This document shows, one piece after another, positions 1 through 8,446 of a stretch of 64,000 nt of DNA (its first letter is position 1; each line of letters opens with the position of its first letter). The notes beneath the pieces were generated by a model. That model saw only the letters and a program-made list of their open reading frames with translations, searched no databases and was not told the DNA's origin. A program made the translations under genes and the position numbers. Location: the NCBI GenBank assembly GCA_023406895.1, contig JAEXTV010000030.1, positions 32,241 through 96,240 of the forward strand. Direction: 5' to 3'. Source of the DNA: Bacillota bacterium (GTDB lineage: Bacteria; Bacillota; Clostridia; Christensenellales; SZUA-584).

Positions 1-2
1 AG

Positions 3-634
<632 letters not shown>

Positions 635-638
<4 letters not shown>

Positions 639-1798
639 AGTTCTCTCAGGCACTGAAAATGGCGTTTGTGGCGTTGAAGGGCAATAAGATGCGCTCATTC
701 CTCACGATGCTCGGTATCATCATCGGCGTGATTGCGGTGACGCTGCTGATATCCGTGGTACAGGGTGCAACGGGCGAGATTACCGGGCAGATAGAGAGCC
801 TCGGGTCGAACCTGCTGCAGGTTTCGATGACAGGTCAGGAACCCACCTATTTAACGATGGCCGATTTGAACAGGCTCAAGGAAGATCCGTCCGTTTACGG
901 GGTAACGGGCATTGTCTCGCGCACGGTGAATGTGACGGCGGGCGTGGAAGACGGCGACTATAAGGTGGAAGGCGTAACGGGCAGCTATCAGCAGATTACG
1001 GGCCAGAATATCGAATACGGGCGCTTCATTTGCGATATCGATGTGGAGGCGCACAGCTACAATGCCGTGGTGGGCACGGATGTGGCAGACGAGCTGTTCG
1101 GCACGAAAGACTGCATCGGCAACACGCTGGAGATTCAAGGGTTCGATTTCACGGTGGTGGGGCTGCTTGAGCCCTCCGATACAATGCTCGCAAACAAGGA
1201 CACGACGATCATCATTCCGCTGACAACAGCGCAGCGGCTGTTTACTGACAAGGAGTTTGACACGCTGTACGTGTCCGCGATGTCGCCCGATACGGTGGAC
1301 GCGGCGGAAGACGCCACGGATGATTTTCTGACGCGCGAGCTCGGGAACGACGAAGACTACATCATTATCAACCAGAGCGCGATCATTGATGTGATGAACG
1401 ACGTGATGAGCGTCATGACGATTCTGCTCTCGGGCATCGCAGCGATATCGCTGCTTGTCGGCGGCATCGGCATTATGAACATCATGCTCGTGTCGGTCAC
1501 GGAGCGTACGCGTGAGATCGGTATCAGAAAAGCCATCGGCGCGCAGCGTACGGATATCCTTTCGCAATTCCTGATTGAGGCGGTGGTGCTGTCTGTCTCG
1601 GGCGGGATTATCGGCATCGGCCTCAGTTACATCGGCCTGCAGGTGATTGGCACGGCGATGGAGATTTCGATGAGCATGTCGGCGGGCACCATCGCGCTGG
1701 CGCTCGGTTTCTCGGCATTTGTGGGCGTGGTGTTCGGCATCTATCCCGCGAACAAGGCCGCGACATTGAAACCGATTGATGCGTTGCGGTACGAATAG
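635..1798 (+). CDS. ABC transporter permease, MacB/FtsX family
   Basis: Membrane subunit of the MacB-like exporter. The 387 residues follow the family plan: one N-terminal membrane helix (about 18-42), a large extracellular MacB core domain (about 45-235), then three C-terminal helices (about 255-285, 310-335 and 350-375) with the FtsX-type segment TERTREIGIRKAIGA near 290-304. The start overlaps the ATPase stop by 4 bp. No membrane-fusion subunit follows; one could lie upstream of the window, as is usual for Gram-positive MacB operons. A hairpin terminator lies about 180 bp downstream. Confidence 0.92.
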
Positions 1799-1807
1799 AA
1801 TTGTGAG

Positions 1808-1950
1808 ATTAGGCTCCTTTGGTAAGTAGCTGTCAGCGAAGCTGACTGAGGATTGATCATAAAAGCAATTGGTTTTGATATTTCAGCGATTCATACCGCA
1901 ATCCTCCGTCACACTGTGTGTGCCACCTCCTTTCAAAAGGAGGCTAAGGA
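1808..1950. repeat. Dispersed palindromic intergenic repeat, diverged copy
   Basis: Non-coding stretch with a left arm of the form CTGTCAGCGAAGCTGACTGAGG and a right arm ending in CCTCCTTTCAAAAGGAGG. Its plan resembles the better conserved repeats near 4830, 51600 and 63890: a hairpin built on CTGTCA...TGACTG, then GAGG/GGGG, an AT-rich centre and a return arm rich in CCACCTCC. This is the most diverged copy and could be a separate subfamily. Confidence 0.5.
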
Positions 1951-1981
1951 CACAGGATAAGAAGCAAATAGAACATATGAG

Positions 1982-2010
1982 CCATACCGCTTTGCGGTAT
2001 GGTTTATTTC
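1982..2010 (+). terminator. Intrinsic terminator after the MacB operon
   Basis: Perfect 9-bp stem CCATACCGC / GCGGTATGG with a TTT loop, followed by a T-rich tail. It sits directly upstream of the TetR promoter and would insulate it from the exporter operon. Confidence 0.7.
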
Positions 2011-2013
2011 TTG

Positions 2014-2060
2014 TTGACAATCTAACAGTTGTTAGATATAATCTCTCTAACAATTGTTAG
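2014..2060 (+). promoter_or_regulatory. Promoter with two TetR-type operators
   Basis: A -35 TTGACA (2014-2019) and a -10 TATAAT (2037-2042) are separated by exactly 17 bp, a full consensus sigma-A promoter. Two copies of a 14-bp dyad lie in it: CTAACAGTTGTTAG (2022-2035, one imperfect base pair) inside the spacer and CTAACAATTGTTAG (2047-2060, perfect) just after the -10. They are 25 bp apart. This layout predicts tight repression, most simply by the TetR protein encoded 15 bp downstream. Confidence 0.85.
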
Positions 2061-2074
2061 GGAGAGTAATAACA

Positions 2075-2689
2075 ATGGCTGAAGAAACGACGAAACAAAA
2101 AATACTCGATGTCGCGCTGGAGCTGTTTGCAAAAGACGGGTACACGTCAGTCTCAATCCGGGATATCTGCGGGCAGGTGGGCATCAAAGAAAGCACGGTT
2201 TACTACCATTTTGAAAACAAGCGTGCGATATTCGAGGCGCTTTCGCTAAGGTTTCAGGCCATGGCCACGGACATGATGCGCCGTCTCGATGAGGCAATGG
2301 CTGATGTGAACGGAGCGGATACAAGTTTTTTCTCCACGGTATCCGATGCCTTTTTTGAAAATTATCTGATGGACGATTTTTGCAACCGGTTCATTCGCCT
2401 GATGTCTCTCGAACAGATGACCAGTGAAGAGGTTCAACAGCTGTATAGTAAATGGATGTTTGACGAACCGCTGCGGTTTCAGAGCCGGATTTTTGAGAAG
2501 CTGACAGAGGCCGGAATCATCTCAGCGTCGGACAGCGAATACCTCGCGGTGAAGTATTATTCGCCGATTTTTCTATTCACCCAGCGATATCTGTTAAGCG
2601 GGCCGTTAACGGAAGAAAAGAAAACGGCGTTTCGGTCGGAAATCGACCGCCATATATCACAATTTTTTATGGAATGCGGGGTCAGGTAG
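2075..2689 (+). CDS. TetR/AcrR family transcriptional regulator
   Basis: Predicted dimeric repressor of 204 residues. The N-terminal helix-turn-helix covers about residues 5-50 (ALELFAKDGYTSVSIRDIC...IKESTVYYHFENK). The rest is the variable helical ligand-binding domain. An upstream in-frame TTG gives a longer frame, but the ATG at 2075 has a good ribosome site (GGGAGAG) and keeps the operator at 2047-2060 outside the gene. Two matching palindromes in its own promoter indicate autorepression. One base separates its stop from the next gene, so it controls the dehydrogenase too. The ligand is unknown. Confidence 0.93.
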   Translation: MAEETTKQKILDVALELFAKDGYTSVSIRDICGQVGIKESTVYYHFENKRAIFEALSLRFQAMATDMMRRLDEAMADVNGADTSFFSTVSDAFFENYLMDDFCNRFIRLMSLEQMTSEEVQQLYSKWMFDEPLRFQSRIFEKLTEAGIISASDSEYLAVKYYSPIFLFTQRYLLSGPLTEEKKTAFRSEIDRHISQFFMECGVR

Positions 2690-2690
2690 C

Positions 2691-3467
2691 ATGTCAAACA
2701 TCATCATCACTGGCGCGAATCAGGGGATAGGGTATTACATGGTGGAGAAGCTGCTGGAGGACGGGCATTCGGCGGCTGTGCTCGATATTGACATAGCGAA
2801 TCTGGAGCCGCTGCGGAAAACGTACGGGCAAAGGCTGCTGCCGCTTGTCTGTGATGCGCGTGACGCCCAAAGCATTGAGAAAAGCGTTGCAGAGGCTGTG
2901 AAGGCCTTTGAGACGATTGACATCGCGGTGCACAACGCGTGTGTGTGTACGTTTGCCCCGGCAGCAGATACAGCCGAAGAGGTTTATCATGATGTGTTCA
3001 ACGTCAATTATTATGGGGCGCTGAGGCTAGCCAAAGCGGTTGTGCCTTATATGAAGCGGCAGAAGCGCGGCAAAGTGATATTCACGAGCTCCGGCGTGGG
3101 TGTGATGGGCTTTGTGAACATCAGCCCATATGCGTCAAGCAAAGGCGCGCTTGAGAGCCTTGCGAAGTGCCTTGGTATTGAGTATGGAAATGACGGCATC
3201 ACGTTTCATCTGTTTCACCCGCCGCTCACACGCACGGCCTCGGCAGCGCCGTTGCCGGTTCCCGGCGAGTTCAAGGCAGACCCGAAAAAGGTGGGCAGGG
3301 GGCTCGCGAAGCATATCGGCTCCAAGCGGTTTATCATCTGTCACAGCTTCATGCAGAAGGTGCAGACGATGGGGTGTTACCTTTTCCCGGTGAAGATGGG
3401 GCGGCTGATGAGCAAGATGACGGTCGGTTACGCGGCGGAGCAGGAGACAAAAATCAGCTCCAATTAA
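2691..3467 (+). CDS. Short-chain dehydrogenase/reductase (SDR)
   Basis: Cytoplasmic NAD(P)-dependent oxidoreductase with a Rossmann fold. The cofactor motif TGANQGIG is at residues 7-14, an NAxxC variant of the NAG motif is near 82-86, and the catalytic Ser and YASSK are near 130-150. The 258-residue length is normal for classical SDRs. The C-terminal part is longer and more basic than in sugar or fatty-acid SDRs, and the substrate cannot be assigned. It is co-transcribed with the TetR gene, so its expression probably responds to a toxic or signalling compound. Confidence 0.9.
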   Translation: MSNIIITGANQGIGYYMVEKLLEDGHSAAVLDIDIANLEPLRKTYGQRLLPLVCDARDAQSIEKSVAEAVKAFETIDIAVHNACVCTFAPAADTAEEVYHDVFNVNYYGALRLAKAVVPYMKRQKRGKVIFTSSGVGVMGFVNISPYASSKGALESLAKCLGIEYGNDGITFHLFHPPLTRTASAAPLPVPGEFKADPKKVGRGLAKHIGSKRFIICHSFMQKVQTMGCYLFPVKMGRLMSKMTVGYAAEQETKISSN

Positions 3468-3500
3468 GGGGCGATGCCTTAGAATCCGATATTTTGATTC

Positions 3501-3520
3501 GGAACGGTCAAGACCGTTCC
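3501..3520. repeat. Perfect inverted repeat after the SDR gene
   Basis: The palindrome GGAACGGTC-AA-GACCGTTCC lies 34 bp after the SDR stop. No T-tract follows, so it is either a weak terminator element or an mRNA 3'-end stabiliser. Confidence 0.4.
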
Positions 3521-3599
3521 CTACAAGAATTGAAAAAATACTGAGCCTGCATCGCTAAGTTCTTAATATGATATACTTTCTGATTTTATCGAAACCCCT

Positions 3600-3629
3600 G
3601 CCCTGTCCCGCTGCGACAGGGCGGTTTTA
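3600..3629 (+). terminator. Intrinsic terminator of the TetR-SDR operon
   Basis: Stem GCCCTGTC / GACAGGGC with a 7-nt loop, followed by GGTTTTA. It lies between the SDR gene and the MerR promoter. The 306 bp between the two genes hold this hairpin, the inverted repeat at 3501-3520 and the MerR promoter, and nothing else I recognise. Confidence 0.65.
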
Positions 3630-3720
3630 TGTATGCAAAGGGAGATATTCCTTTGGCAAGACAAGAATCTTGGTGATGATTTCAATTGAAAAAATTGTTA
3701 TAATCAATGCAGCAAGGCTA

Positions 3721-3751
3721 TTGACTCTGACACCGTGTCGCCGTTTATACT
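3721..3751 (+). promoter_or_regulatory. MerR-type promoter with 19-bp spacer and internal dyad
   Basis: A -35 TTGACT (3721-3726) and a -10 TATACT (3746-3751) are 19 bp apart, not 17. Between them lies the dyad GACAC-C-GTGTC (3729-3739). An over-long spacer with a central dyad is the hallmark of promoters that MerR-family proteins untwist on effector binding. It drives the MerR gene 23 bp downstream, so autoactivation is likely. Confidence 0.8.
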
Positions 3752-3774
3752 CCATTCTTGTAAGGAGTGAGAAT

Positions 3775-4752
3775 ATGCAAGGGATGACCATCAGCGAGGT
3801 TTCAAAAAGATACCGGGTATCCACGCGCATGCTGCGCTATTACGAGCAGTTCGGGTTAATCGAGAGCTACCGCCGCGAGAACTATGCCTACCGCATGTAC
3901 GACGAAGCGACGCTCATGCGCCTTCGGCAGATCGTGATACTGCGCAAGCTGAGGATACCGCTCAAACAGATCAGGGTGATACTGCAGAGCCCGGAGGCTG
4001 TGACAGCGGTGGAGGTTTTCCGGCGGAATCTGGCTGAAATTGATGAGCAGATCACAGCATTGACCACAATCAGAAGCATACTGAGCCGCTTTCTCGAAGA
4101 GCTGAACAAAACGGCTCAGGTGTCTGTTCACAAGCTGCTGACATCCGACGACGCCCTGCTCGCGTCCATAGAATCACTGTCTTATGCGAATTTAAACACA
4201 ATGGAGGATAAGACGATGGATGATTTAAAAAAAGCGGAGAAAAGCCTCGAAAAGCTCACGGATGTGCGCATCATTCGCCTGCCGCCGTCGGCGGTGGCCT
4301 CGGCCCATTACATTGGAGAAGAACCGGAAGCGTATGTCAGCGAGATCATTGACAAATTTGTGCGCGAATATGATTTGTGCCGCGTCAAGCCCGATTTGCG
4401 CAATTACGGCTTTAACCATCCTAATCCCTCGGATGAAAGCGGTGCTCACGGGTATGAGATGTGGGTGACCATACCCGAGGATATGGAAGTGCCGGCACCG
4501 CTGACCAAGCGCTACTTTGAGGGGGGGCTCTATGCCGCCCATATGATACCGATGGGCAATTTCCACGAATGGGAGTGGCTGCTCGATTGGGTCAAGGGCC
4601 ATGAGAAATATGACTTTGCCGGAGATATGAGCGATCAGCAGCACATGTGCGGCCTTCTGGAGGAGCAGCTGAACTATGTGACCCATGTGAACCAAGGCGT
4701 TAACCCCGAGGATTTGCAGCTCGATTTGCTGATGCCTATTAAGGAACGGTAG
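3775..4752 (+). CDS. MerR family regulator with GyrI-like effector-binding domain
   Basis: BmrR/TipA-like regulator of 325 residues. It has an N-terminal winged HTH (about 1-70, including VSTRMLRYYEQFGLI), a helical linker (about 75-125) and a C-terminal GyrI-like small-molecule-binding domain (about 155-320). The start at 3775 is supported by TAAGGAG 7 nt upstream and by the promoter just before it; the longer open frame (from 3568) would run through a terminator and the promoter. No drug efflux gene is adjacent, so the target regulon is unknown. A hairpin without T-tract (4767-4792) follows the stop. Confidence 0.9.
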   Translation: MQGMTISEVSKRYRVSTRMLRYYEQFGLIESYRRENYAYRMYDEATLMRLRQIVILRKLRIPLKQIRVILQSPEAVTAVEVFRRNLAEIDEQITALTTIRSILSRFLEELNKTAQVSVHKLLTSDDALLASIESLSYANLNTMEDKTMDDLKKAEKSLEKLTDVRIIRLPPSAVASAHYIGEEPEAYVSEIIDKFVREYDLCRVKPDLRNYGFNHPNPSDESGAHGYEMWVTIPEDMEVPAPLTKRYFEGGLYAAHMIPMGNFHEWEWLLDWVKGHEKYDFAGDMSDQQHMCGLLEEQLNYVTHVNQGVNPEDLQLDLLMPIKER

Positions 4753-4823
4753 AACACACAAACAAAGCGCCCTGTCGCACATGACATGGCGCCTCCGGAG
4801 TGTGAACAAACCTTCTCAATGTG

Positions 4824-4945
4824 GGCCCCTCTGCCGACTGCCCTTTAGGGTAAACCGGAGGCTGTCACCGATAGGTGACTGGGGGAGAGAAATGTCTAAA
4901 AATTGGTTACTTCCTTCGGCACTTCGTGTCACCGTCGATCCATTC
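4824..4945. repeat. Dispersed palindromic repeat, well conserved copy
   Basis: Contains the family core CTGTCACCGATAGGTGACTG (from 4862) followed by GGGGAGAGAA. It is preceded by a CCCCTCTG...CCCTTTAGGG arm and followed by an AT-rich centre and a CCTTCGGCACTTCGTG return arm. Cores identical over 30 bases recur at 63911, and nearly so at 51642. It lies between convergent genes and encodes nothing credible. Confidence 0.75.
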
Positions 4946-4990
4946 TCACGGATTATCTGGGGGATGCTTTACAGGGTTTGATTGCCAATC

Positions 4991-5026
4991 AAAAACGCCT
5001 TGTCGTGTGACAGGGCGTTTTTTACA
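4991..5026. terminator. Bidirectional terminator between convergent genes
   Basis: Stem AACGCCTTGTC / GACAGGGCGTT (one G-T pair) with loop GTGT, flanked by A and T tracts on both sides. It can end transcripts of the MerR gene and of the amino-acid ABC operon that comes from the right. Confidence 0.75.
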
Positions 5027-5056
5027 GTATTGAAATATCCGGCATAAACAGAAAGC

Positions 5057-5812
5057 TTAAACGGTCAGCAGCTTGCTCATAAACTCGCGCGTGCGCTGCT
5101 GCGACGGGTTCCTAAGCACCTCGCTGGGCGTACCCTGCTCCACCACCACGCCGCCATCCATGAACAGCACCTCGTTGGCCACCTCGCTGGCAAAGCCCAT
5201 CTCGTGCGTGACCACGACCATGGTCATATGCTCGCGCGCAAGCTGCTTCATCACGGTGAGCACCTCGCCGGTCAGCTCGGGGTCGAGCGCGGACGTCGGT
5301 TCGTCAAAACAGAGAATCTCGGGGTTAAGCGCCAGCGCTCGTGCGATGGCCACGCGCTGCTGCTGTCCGCCGGACAGCTCGCACGGATAGCTTTTCTCCT
5401 TTTCGGAGAGGCCCACCTTGCGCAGCAGCTCGCGGCAGTTATCTTCAATCGCCGCTTTGTCCGCGTTTTCCTCCTGTAGAGGGGCCAGCATCAGGTTCTG
5501 CATCACCGAGAGATGTGGGAACAGATTGAAATCCTGAAACACCATGCCGAGACGCTTTCTGAGCGCGCGCTTTTTGGCAGGCTCCGCAAAATGAATTTTG
5601 CCGCCTTCTTCGCGAAAGAGGTATTCACCGTCGATCTCAAGGCTGCCGCCGTTGACCGTTTCGAGCAGATTAACGCAGCGCAAAAACGTGCTTTTGCCCG
5701 ACCCGGACGGGCCGATGATGGCGATCACATCGCCCTTGTTGACCTCAAGATCAACCCCTTTGAGCACCTCGAGCGTACCGAATTTCTTTTTGATATTTGT
5801 GGCTTTGAGCAT
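5057..5812 (-). CDS. Polar amino-acid ABC transporter ATP-binding protein
   Basis: ATPase of a GlnQ/ArtP-type importer, 251 residues. Walker A GPSGSGKST is at 34-42, the Q-loop (FQDFNLFPH) at 92-100, the signature LSGGQ at 146-150, Walker B ILCFDEPTSALDP at 166-178 and the H-loop THEMGFA near 208-214. These are the usual motifs of the polar amino-acid subfamily. It is the last gene of a three-gene operon (binding protein, permease, ATPase), 9 bp after the permease. Which amino acid is carried cannot be read from this subunit. Confidence 0.94.
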   Translation of the reverse strand: MLKATNIKKKFGTLEVLKGVDLEVNKGDVIAIIGPSGSGKSTFLRCVNLLETVNGGSLEIDGEYLFREEGGKIHFAEPAKKRALRKRLGMVFQDFNLFPHLSVMQNLMLAPLQEENADKAAIEDNCRELLRKVGLSEKEKSYPCELSGGQQQRVAIARALALNPEILCFDEPTSALDPELTGEVLTVMKQLAREHMTMVVVTHEMGFASEVANEVLFMDGGVVVEQGTPSEVLRNPSQQRTREFMSKLLTV

Positions 5813-5821
5813 ATTAAAAAC

Positions 5822-6484
5822 CTACCTGTAATAAGCAAATTTGCGTTCAATAACGTTGAGCAGCTTGGTCAGAAGCCCCGTCAACACAAGATAGAAAACA
5901 ACCGACACAACAAACGGCATAATCGATACGTCGCGCAGCGCGGCGATCTTGGCTTCCCTTAAAAGATCGTTTATAGCGATTGCATAAACGAGCGCCGTGT
6001 CCTTCACAAGCGTGATGATTTCATTGCCCATGGGCGGCAGTATACGCTTGGCCACCTGAGGCAGAATAATTTTCGTGAACGTCACTCTGTTGGAGAGGCC
6101 CAGCACATGCGCCGCTTCATATTGCCCCTTGGGGATCGACTGTATGCCGCCGCGGTAGATTTCCGCAAAGTACGCCGCATAGTTGAGAATAAACGCCAAA
6201 ATCGCGGCGAATTCACGTCCGAGCGGTGCGCCGATAATCAGCGGCACGCCAAAAAACATGAACAGCAGCTGAAGCATCAGCGGTGTTCCTCGGAAATAAA
6301 AGATATAGAGCTTGGAAATACCCATGAGGACCTTGTTTTTTGACAGCCGCATCTGGCAGACCAGCAACCCGAGCGGCAGCGCGAAAAGCAAAGTGAACCC
6401 CCAAATCTCGAGTGTCACCAATGAGCCGCCCAGCATTTCTCTAAGCAAGCCGCCGAGCTTGTCTAAATCCTGAAAATATTCCAT
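5822..6484 (-). CDS. Polar amino-acid ABC transporter permease
   Basis: Single permease, presumably acting as a homodimer, of the His/Glu/Gln/Arg/opine family. The 220 residues form about five membrane helices (about 18-42, 52-75, 85-115, 140-160, 185-210). The ATPase-coupling EAA-like loop is near 143-165 (EAAHVLGLSNRVTFTKIILPQ). It is separated from the binding-protein gene by a 107-bp spacer with a strong hairpin, which should lower its expression relative to the binding protein. Confidence 0.92.
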   Translation of the reverse strand: MEYFQDLDKLGGLLREMLGGSLVTLEIWGFTLLFALPLGLLVCQMRLSKNKVLMGISKLYIFYFRGTPLMLQLLFMFFGVPLIIGAPLGREFAAILAFILNYAAYFAEIYRGGIQSIPKGQYEAAHVLGLSNRVTFTKIILPQVAKRILPPMGNEIITLVKDTALVYAIAINDLLREAKIAALRDVSIMPFVVSVVFYLVLTGLLTKLLNVIERKFAYYR

Positions 6485-6550
6485 GGCTTTCTCCCCAATA
6501 CATTTTGCATACGCTTTCTGTCAGCCAAAAAACATGTGCAAAATGATGAA

Positions 6551-6590
6551 TGCAGGCAGACCCAATGAGCCTGCCTGCACCCATTTGCGT
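6551..6590 (-). terminator. Intra-operon hairpin between binding protein and permease
   Basis: Perfect 9-bp stem TGCAGGCAG / CTGCCTGCA between two genes of one operon. On the transcribed strand it is followed by TTCATCATTTTG, only weakly T-rich, so it is probably a partial terminator or an mRNA 3'-end stabiliser. Such elements often keep binding-protein mRNA in excess. Confidence 0.6.
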
Positions 6591-6591
6591 A

Positions 6592-7485
6592 TTAACCGTT
6601 AATTAAAATGTCTTCGCCGAACCACTTTTCAGAGATTTCTGCGCCTTTGCCGTCGTTTATGATGGCCGTCAGCGTTTCCTGAACCTTATCTCTGAAGGAT
6701 TTGTCTTCAAGACGGAACGCAATACCGTACTGCTCTTCACCAAAGTTGTCGCTGAGCACGCCGTAGAACGACGAGTCTGCATCCTGTGCAATGTAATATC
6801 TGCCCATGATCTCATCGATCACAACGGCATCAACGCTGCCTTGCTTGAGTTCCATCAGCGCTTCCACATAATCCGGGCTTTCAATCAGCTCGCCGAACGT
6901 ATCCTTCACGTCGGGCTGAGCTTCAATCGCCTGCATCGCGCTGGATTCAACCTGAGCGGCCACTGATTTGCCGGCGAGATCCGCGATGGATTTAATGCCC
7001 GAGTCAGCTGCGACGATCACGATCTGACGGTTGTTCATGTAAGGATCGGAGAACAGCATTTTCTCGAGGCGCTCATCGGTGATGGTCAGGCCATTCCAAA
7101 TCACATCGATGTTGCTGTTGGCAAGTTCCAGTTCTTTGGAATCCCAGTCGATCGGCTGCAGTTTCAATTCGAGGCCGAGACGCGAAGCGACTTCCGCCGC
7201 AAGGTCAAGGTCAAAACCGACATGCTTGCCGCTTTCGTCCTTAAAGCCCATCGGTGCGAAGGTTTCGTCGAAACCGAGCGTGAACGAGCCTTTGTCCTCA
7301 ATTGTCTGCCAGGACACATCCGCATCTGCCGAAGCTTCCGTCGATGCGGATTCCGAAGGCGCTTCAGAAGCTTCCTGCGAAGCCGAGGGAGATTCTGAAG
7401 CAGGGGTCGATGCGGCGGGCGCTGAACATGCCGCAAAGCTCAGTATCAGCACAAGAGCCAATATCATTGTCATTAACTTTTTCAT
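6592..7485 (-). CDS. Amino-acid ABC transporter substrate-binding lipoprotein
   Basis: Extracellular solute-binding protein, family 3, 297 residues. The signal peptide ends in the lipobox LSFAAC, with the lipid-anchored Cys near residue 20. A Ser/Glu/Ala-rich linker (about 21-58) leads to the two-lobed domain with the family signature GFDETFAPMGFKDESGKHVGFD near 74-95. First gene of the operon; its ribosome site (GGAGG) is well placed. This family takes up polar amino acids or cystine-like compounds, but the exact ligand cannot be told here. Confidence 0.93.
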   Translation of the reverse strand: MKKLMTMILALVLILSFAACSAPAASTPASESPSASQEASEAPSESASTEASADADVSWQTIEDKGSFTLGFDETFAPMGFKDESGKHVGFDLDLAAEVASRLGLELKLQPIDWDSKELELANSNIDVIWNGLTITDERLEKMLFSDPYMNNRQIVIVAADSGIKSIADLAGKSVAAQVESSAMQAIEAQPDVKDTFGELIESPDYVEALMELKQGSVDAVVIDEIMGRYYIAQDADSSFYGVLSDNFGEEQYGIAFRLEDKSFRDKVQETLTAIINDGKGAEISEKWFGEDILING

Positions 7486-7531
7486 TGGTAATTCCTCCTA
7501 CATACATATTTAAAATTGTTGTACATATCAA

Positions 7532-7560
7532 ATTATAATTTAGCGCGCTAAAATAGTAAA
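7532..7560 (-). promoter_or_regulatory. Promoter of the amino-acid ABC operon with palindromic operator
   Basis: On the minus strand a -35 TTTACT (7555-7560) and a -10 TATAAT (7532-7537) are 17 bp apart. The perfect 14-bp palindrome TTTAGCGCGCTAAA (7539-7552) fills the spacer. Its placement suggests a repressor site; the cognate regulator is not recognisable in the window. Confidence 0.65.
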
Positions 7561-7681
7561 GAGGTAATTCATTTGGTTTTGCGAATCACAGAATATACCA
7601 GCGCCTGCCAACATAATACGGATACTTTTTTGTTCTATGGCTTCCGTGGTATAATGAACCAAAAAGTACCGGAGGCGTTCT

Positions 7682-8446
7682 ATGCAGCTGAAGCCGGGTG
7701 AGAAAATTGAAGATTTGCAAAATGGGTATATGATCATACAGAATCCTGAGTACTTCGCTTTTGGGACGGATGCGGTGCTGCTCGCGGATTTTGCCGATGT
7801 GTCGGCAGGGCAGCACGTTGTCGATTTCGGAACAGGCTGCGGCATCATCCCGCTGCTGCTCTGTGCGCGCCGTCCGGACATCCATGTGACCGGCATTGAG
7901 ATACAAAGCGAGATTGCGGACATGGCGCAGCGCAGTGTCGCCGTCAACAAGCTGCAGGACCGTATCAACATCATCTGCGCAGACCTTAAGGACGCGCGAA
8001 AATATGTGCCGCACGGGGTGGACGCGGTGGTCTGCAATCCGCCGTATGAAAAGGCGGACGCGGGCAAGGATAACGGCAGTGCGCATGTGAACATCGCCAA
8101 GCGAGAAATCAAGTGTACGCTCGACGACGTGGTGAGCGCGGCGGCCAAACTGCTGCGTACGGGCGGGCGCATGTTCATGATTTACCGAATCGAGCGGTTT
8201 GCGGAGCTGATGGACTGCATGCGGACGAAGAAGATCGAGCCCAAACGCATCCGCCTTGTCGCGCCTCAAATCGACAAAGCCCCCAATTTCGCGCTCGTGG
8301 AAGGGCGCGCCGGGGCGCATACCGGCGTTAAATTTGCGCCGACACTGGCCGTTTATGAAAAGGACGGCACCTACACCGAAGAACTCAAAAAAATCTACCG
8401 CATCGGGGAGGAAAAGCCGTGCTCTATATCGTCGCCACGCCCATAG
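7682..8446 (+). CDS. tRNA1(Val) (adenine-N6)-methyltransferase-like protein
   Basis: SAM-dependent methyltransferase of the TrmN6/YabB family, 254 residues. Motif I VVDFGTGCGIIPL is at about 46-58 and the N6-adenine methylase motif NPPY at 119-122. GGAGG stands 6 nt before the ATG. It overlaps rsmI by 28 bp, an order also found in Bacillus (yabB then yabC/rsmI, then abrB). By family it should methylate an adenine in RNA, probably in tRNA; the specific site is inferred from homology. Confidence 0.9.
   Translation: MQLKPGEKIEDLQNGYMIIQNPEYFAFGTDAVLLADFADVSAGQHVVDFGTGCGIIPLLLCARRPDIHVTGIEIQSEIADMAQRSVAVNKLQDRINIICADLKDARKYVPHGVDAVVCNPPYEKADAGKDNGSAHVNIAKREIKCTLDDVVSAAAKLLRTGGRMFMIYRIERFAELMDCMRTKKIEPKRIRLVAPQIDKAPNFALVEGRAGAHTGVKFAPTLAVYEKDGTYTEELKKIYRIGEEKPCSISSPRP

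Noticed and set aside
3568..3774. Upstream extension of the MerR gene
   Set aside because: It would span a terminator and the promoter; the ribosome site at 3762 fixes the later start.
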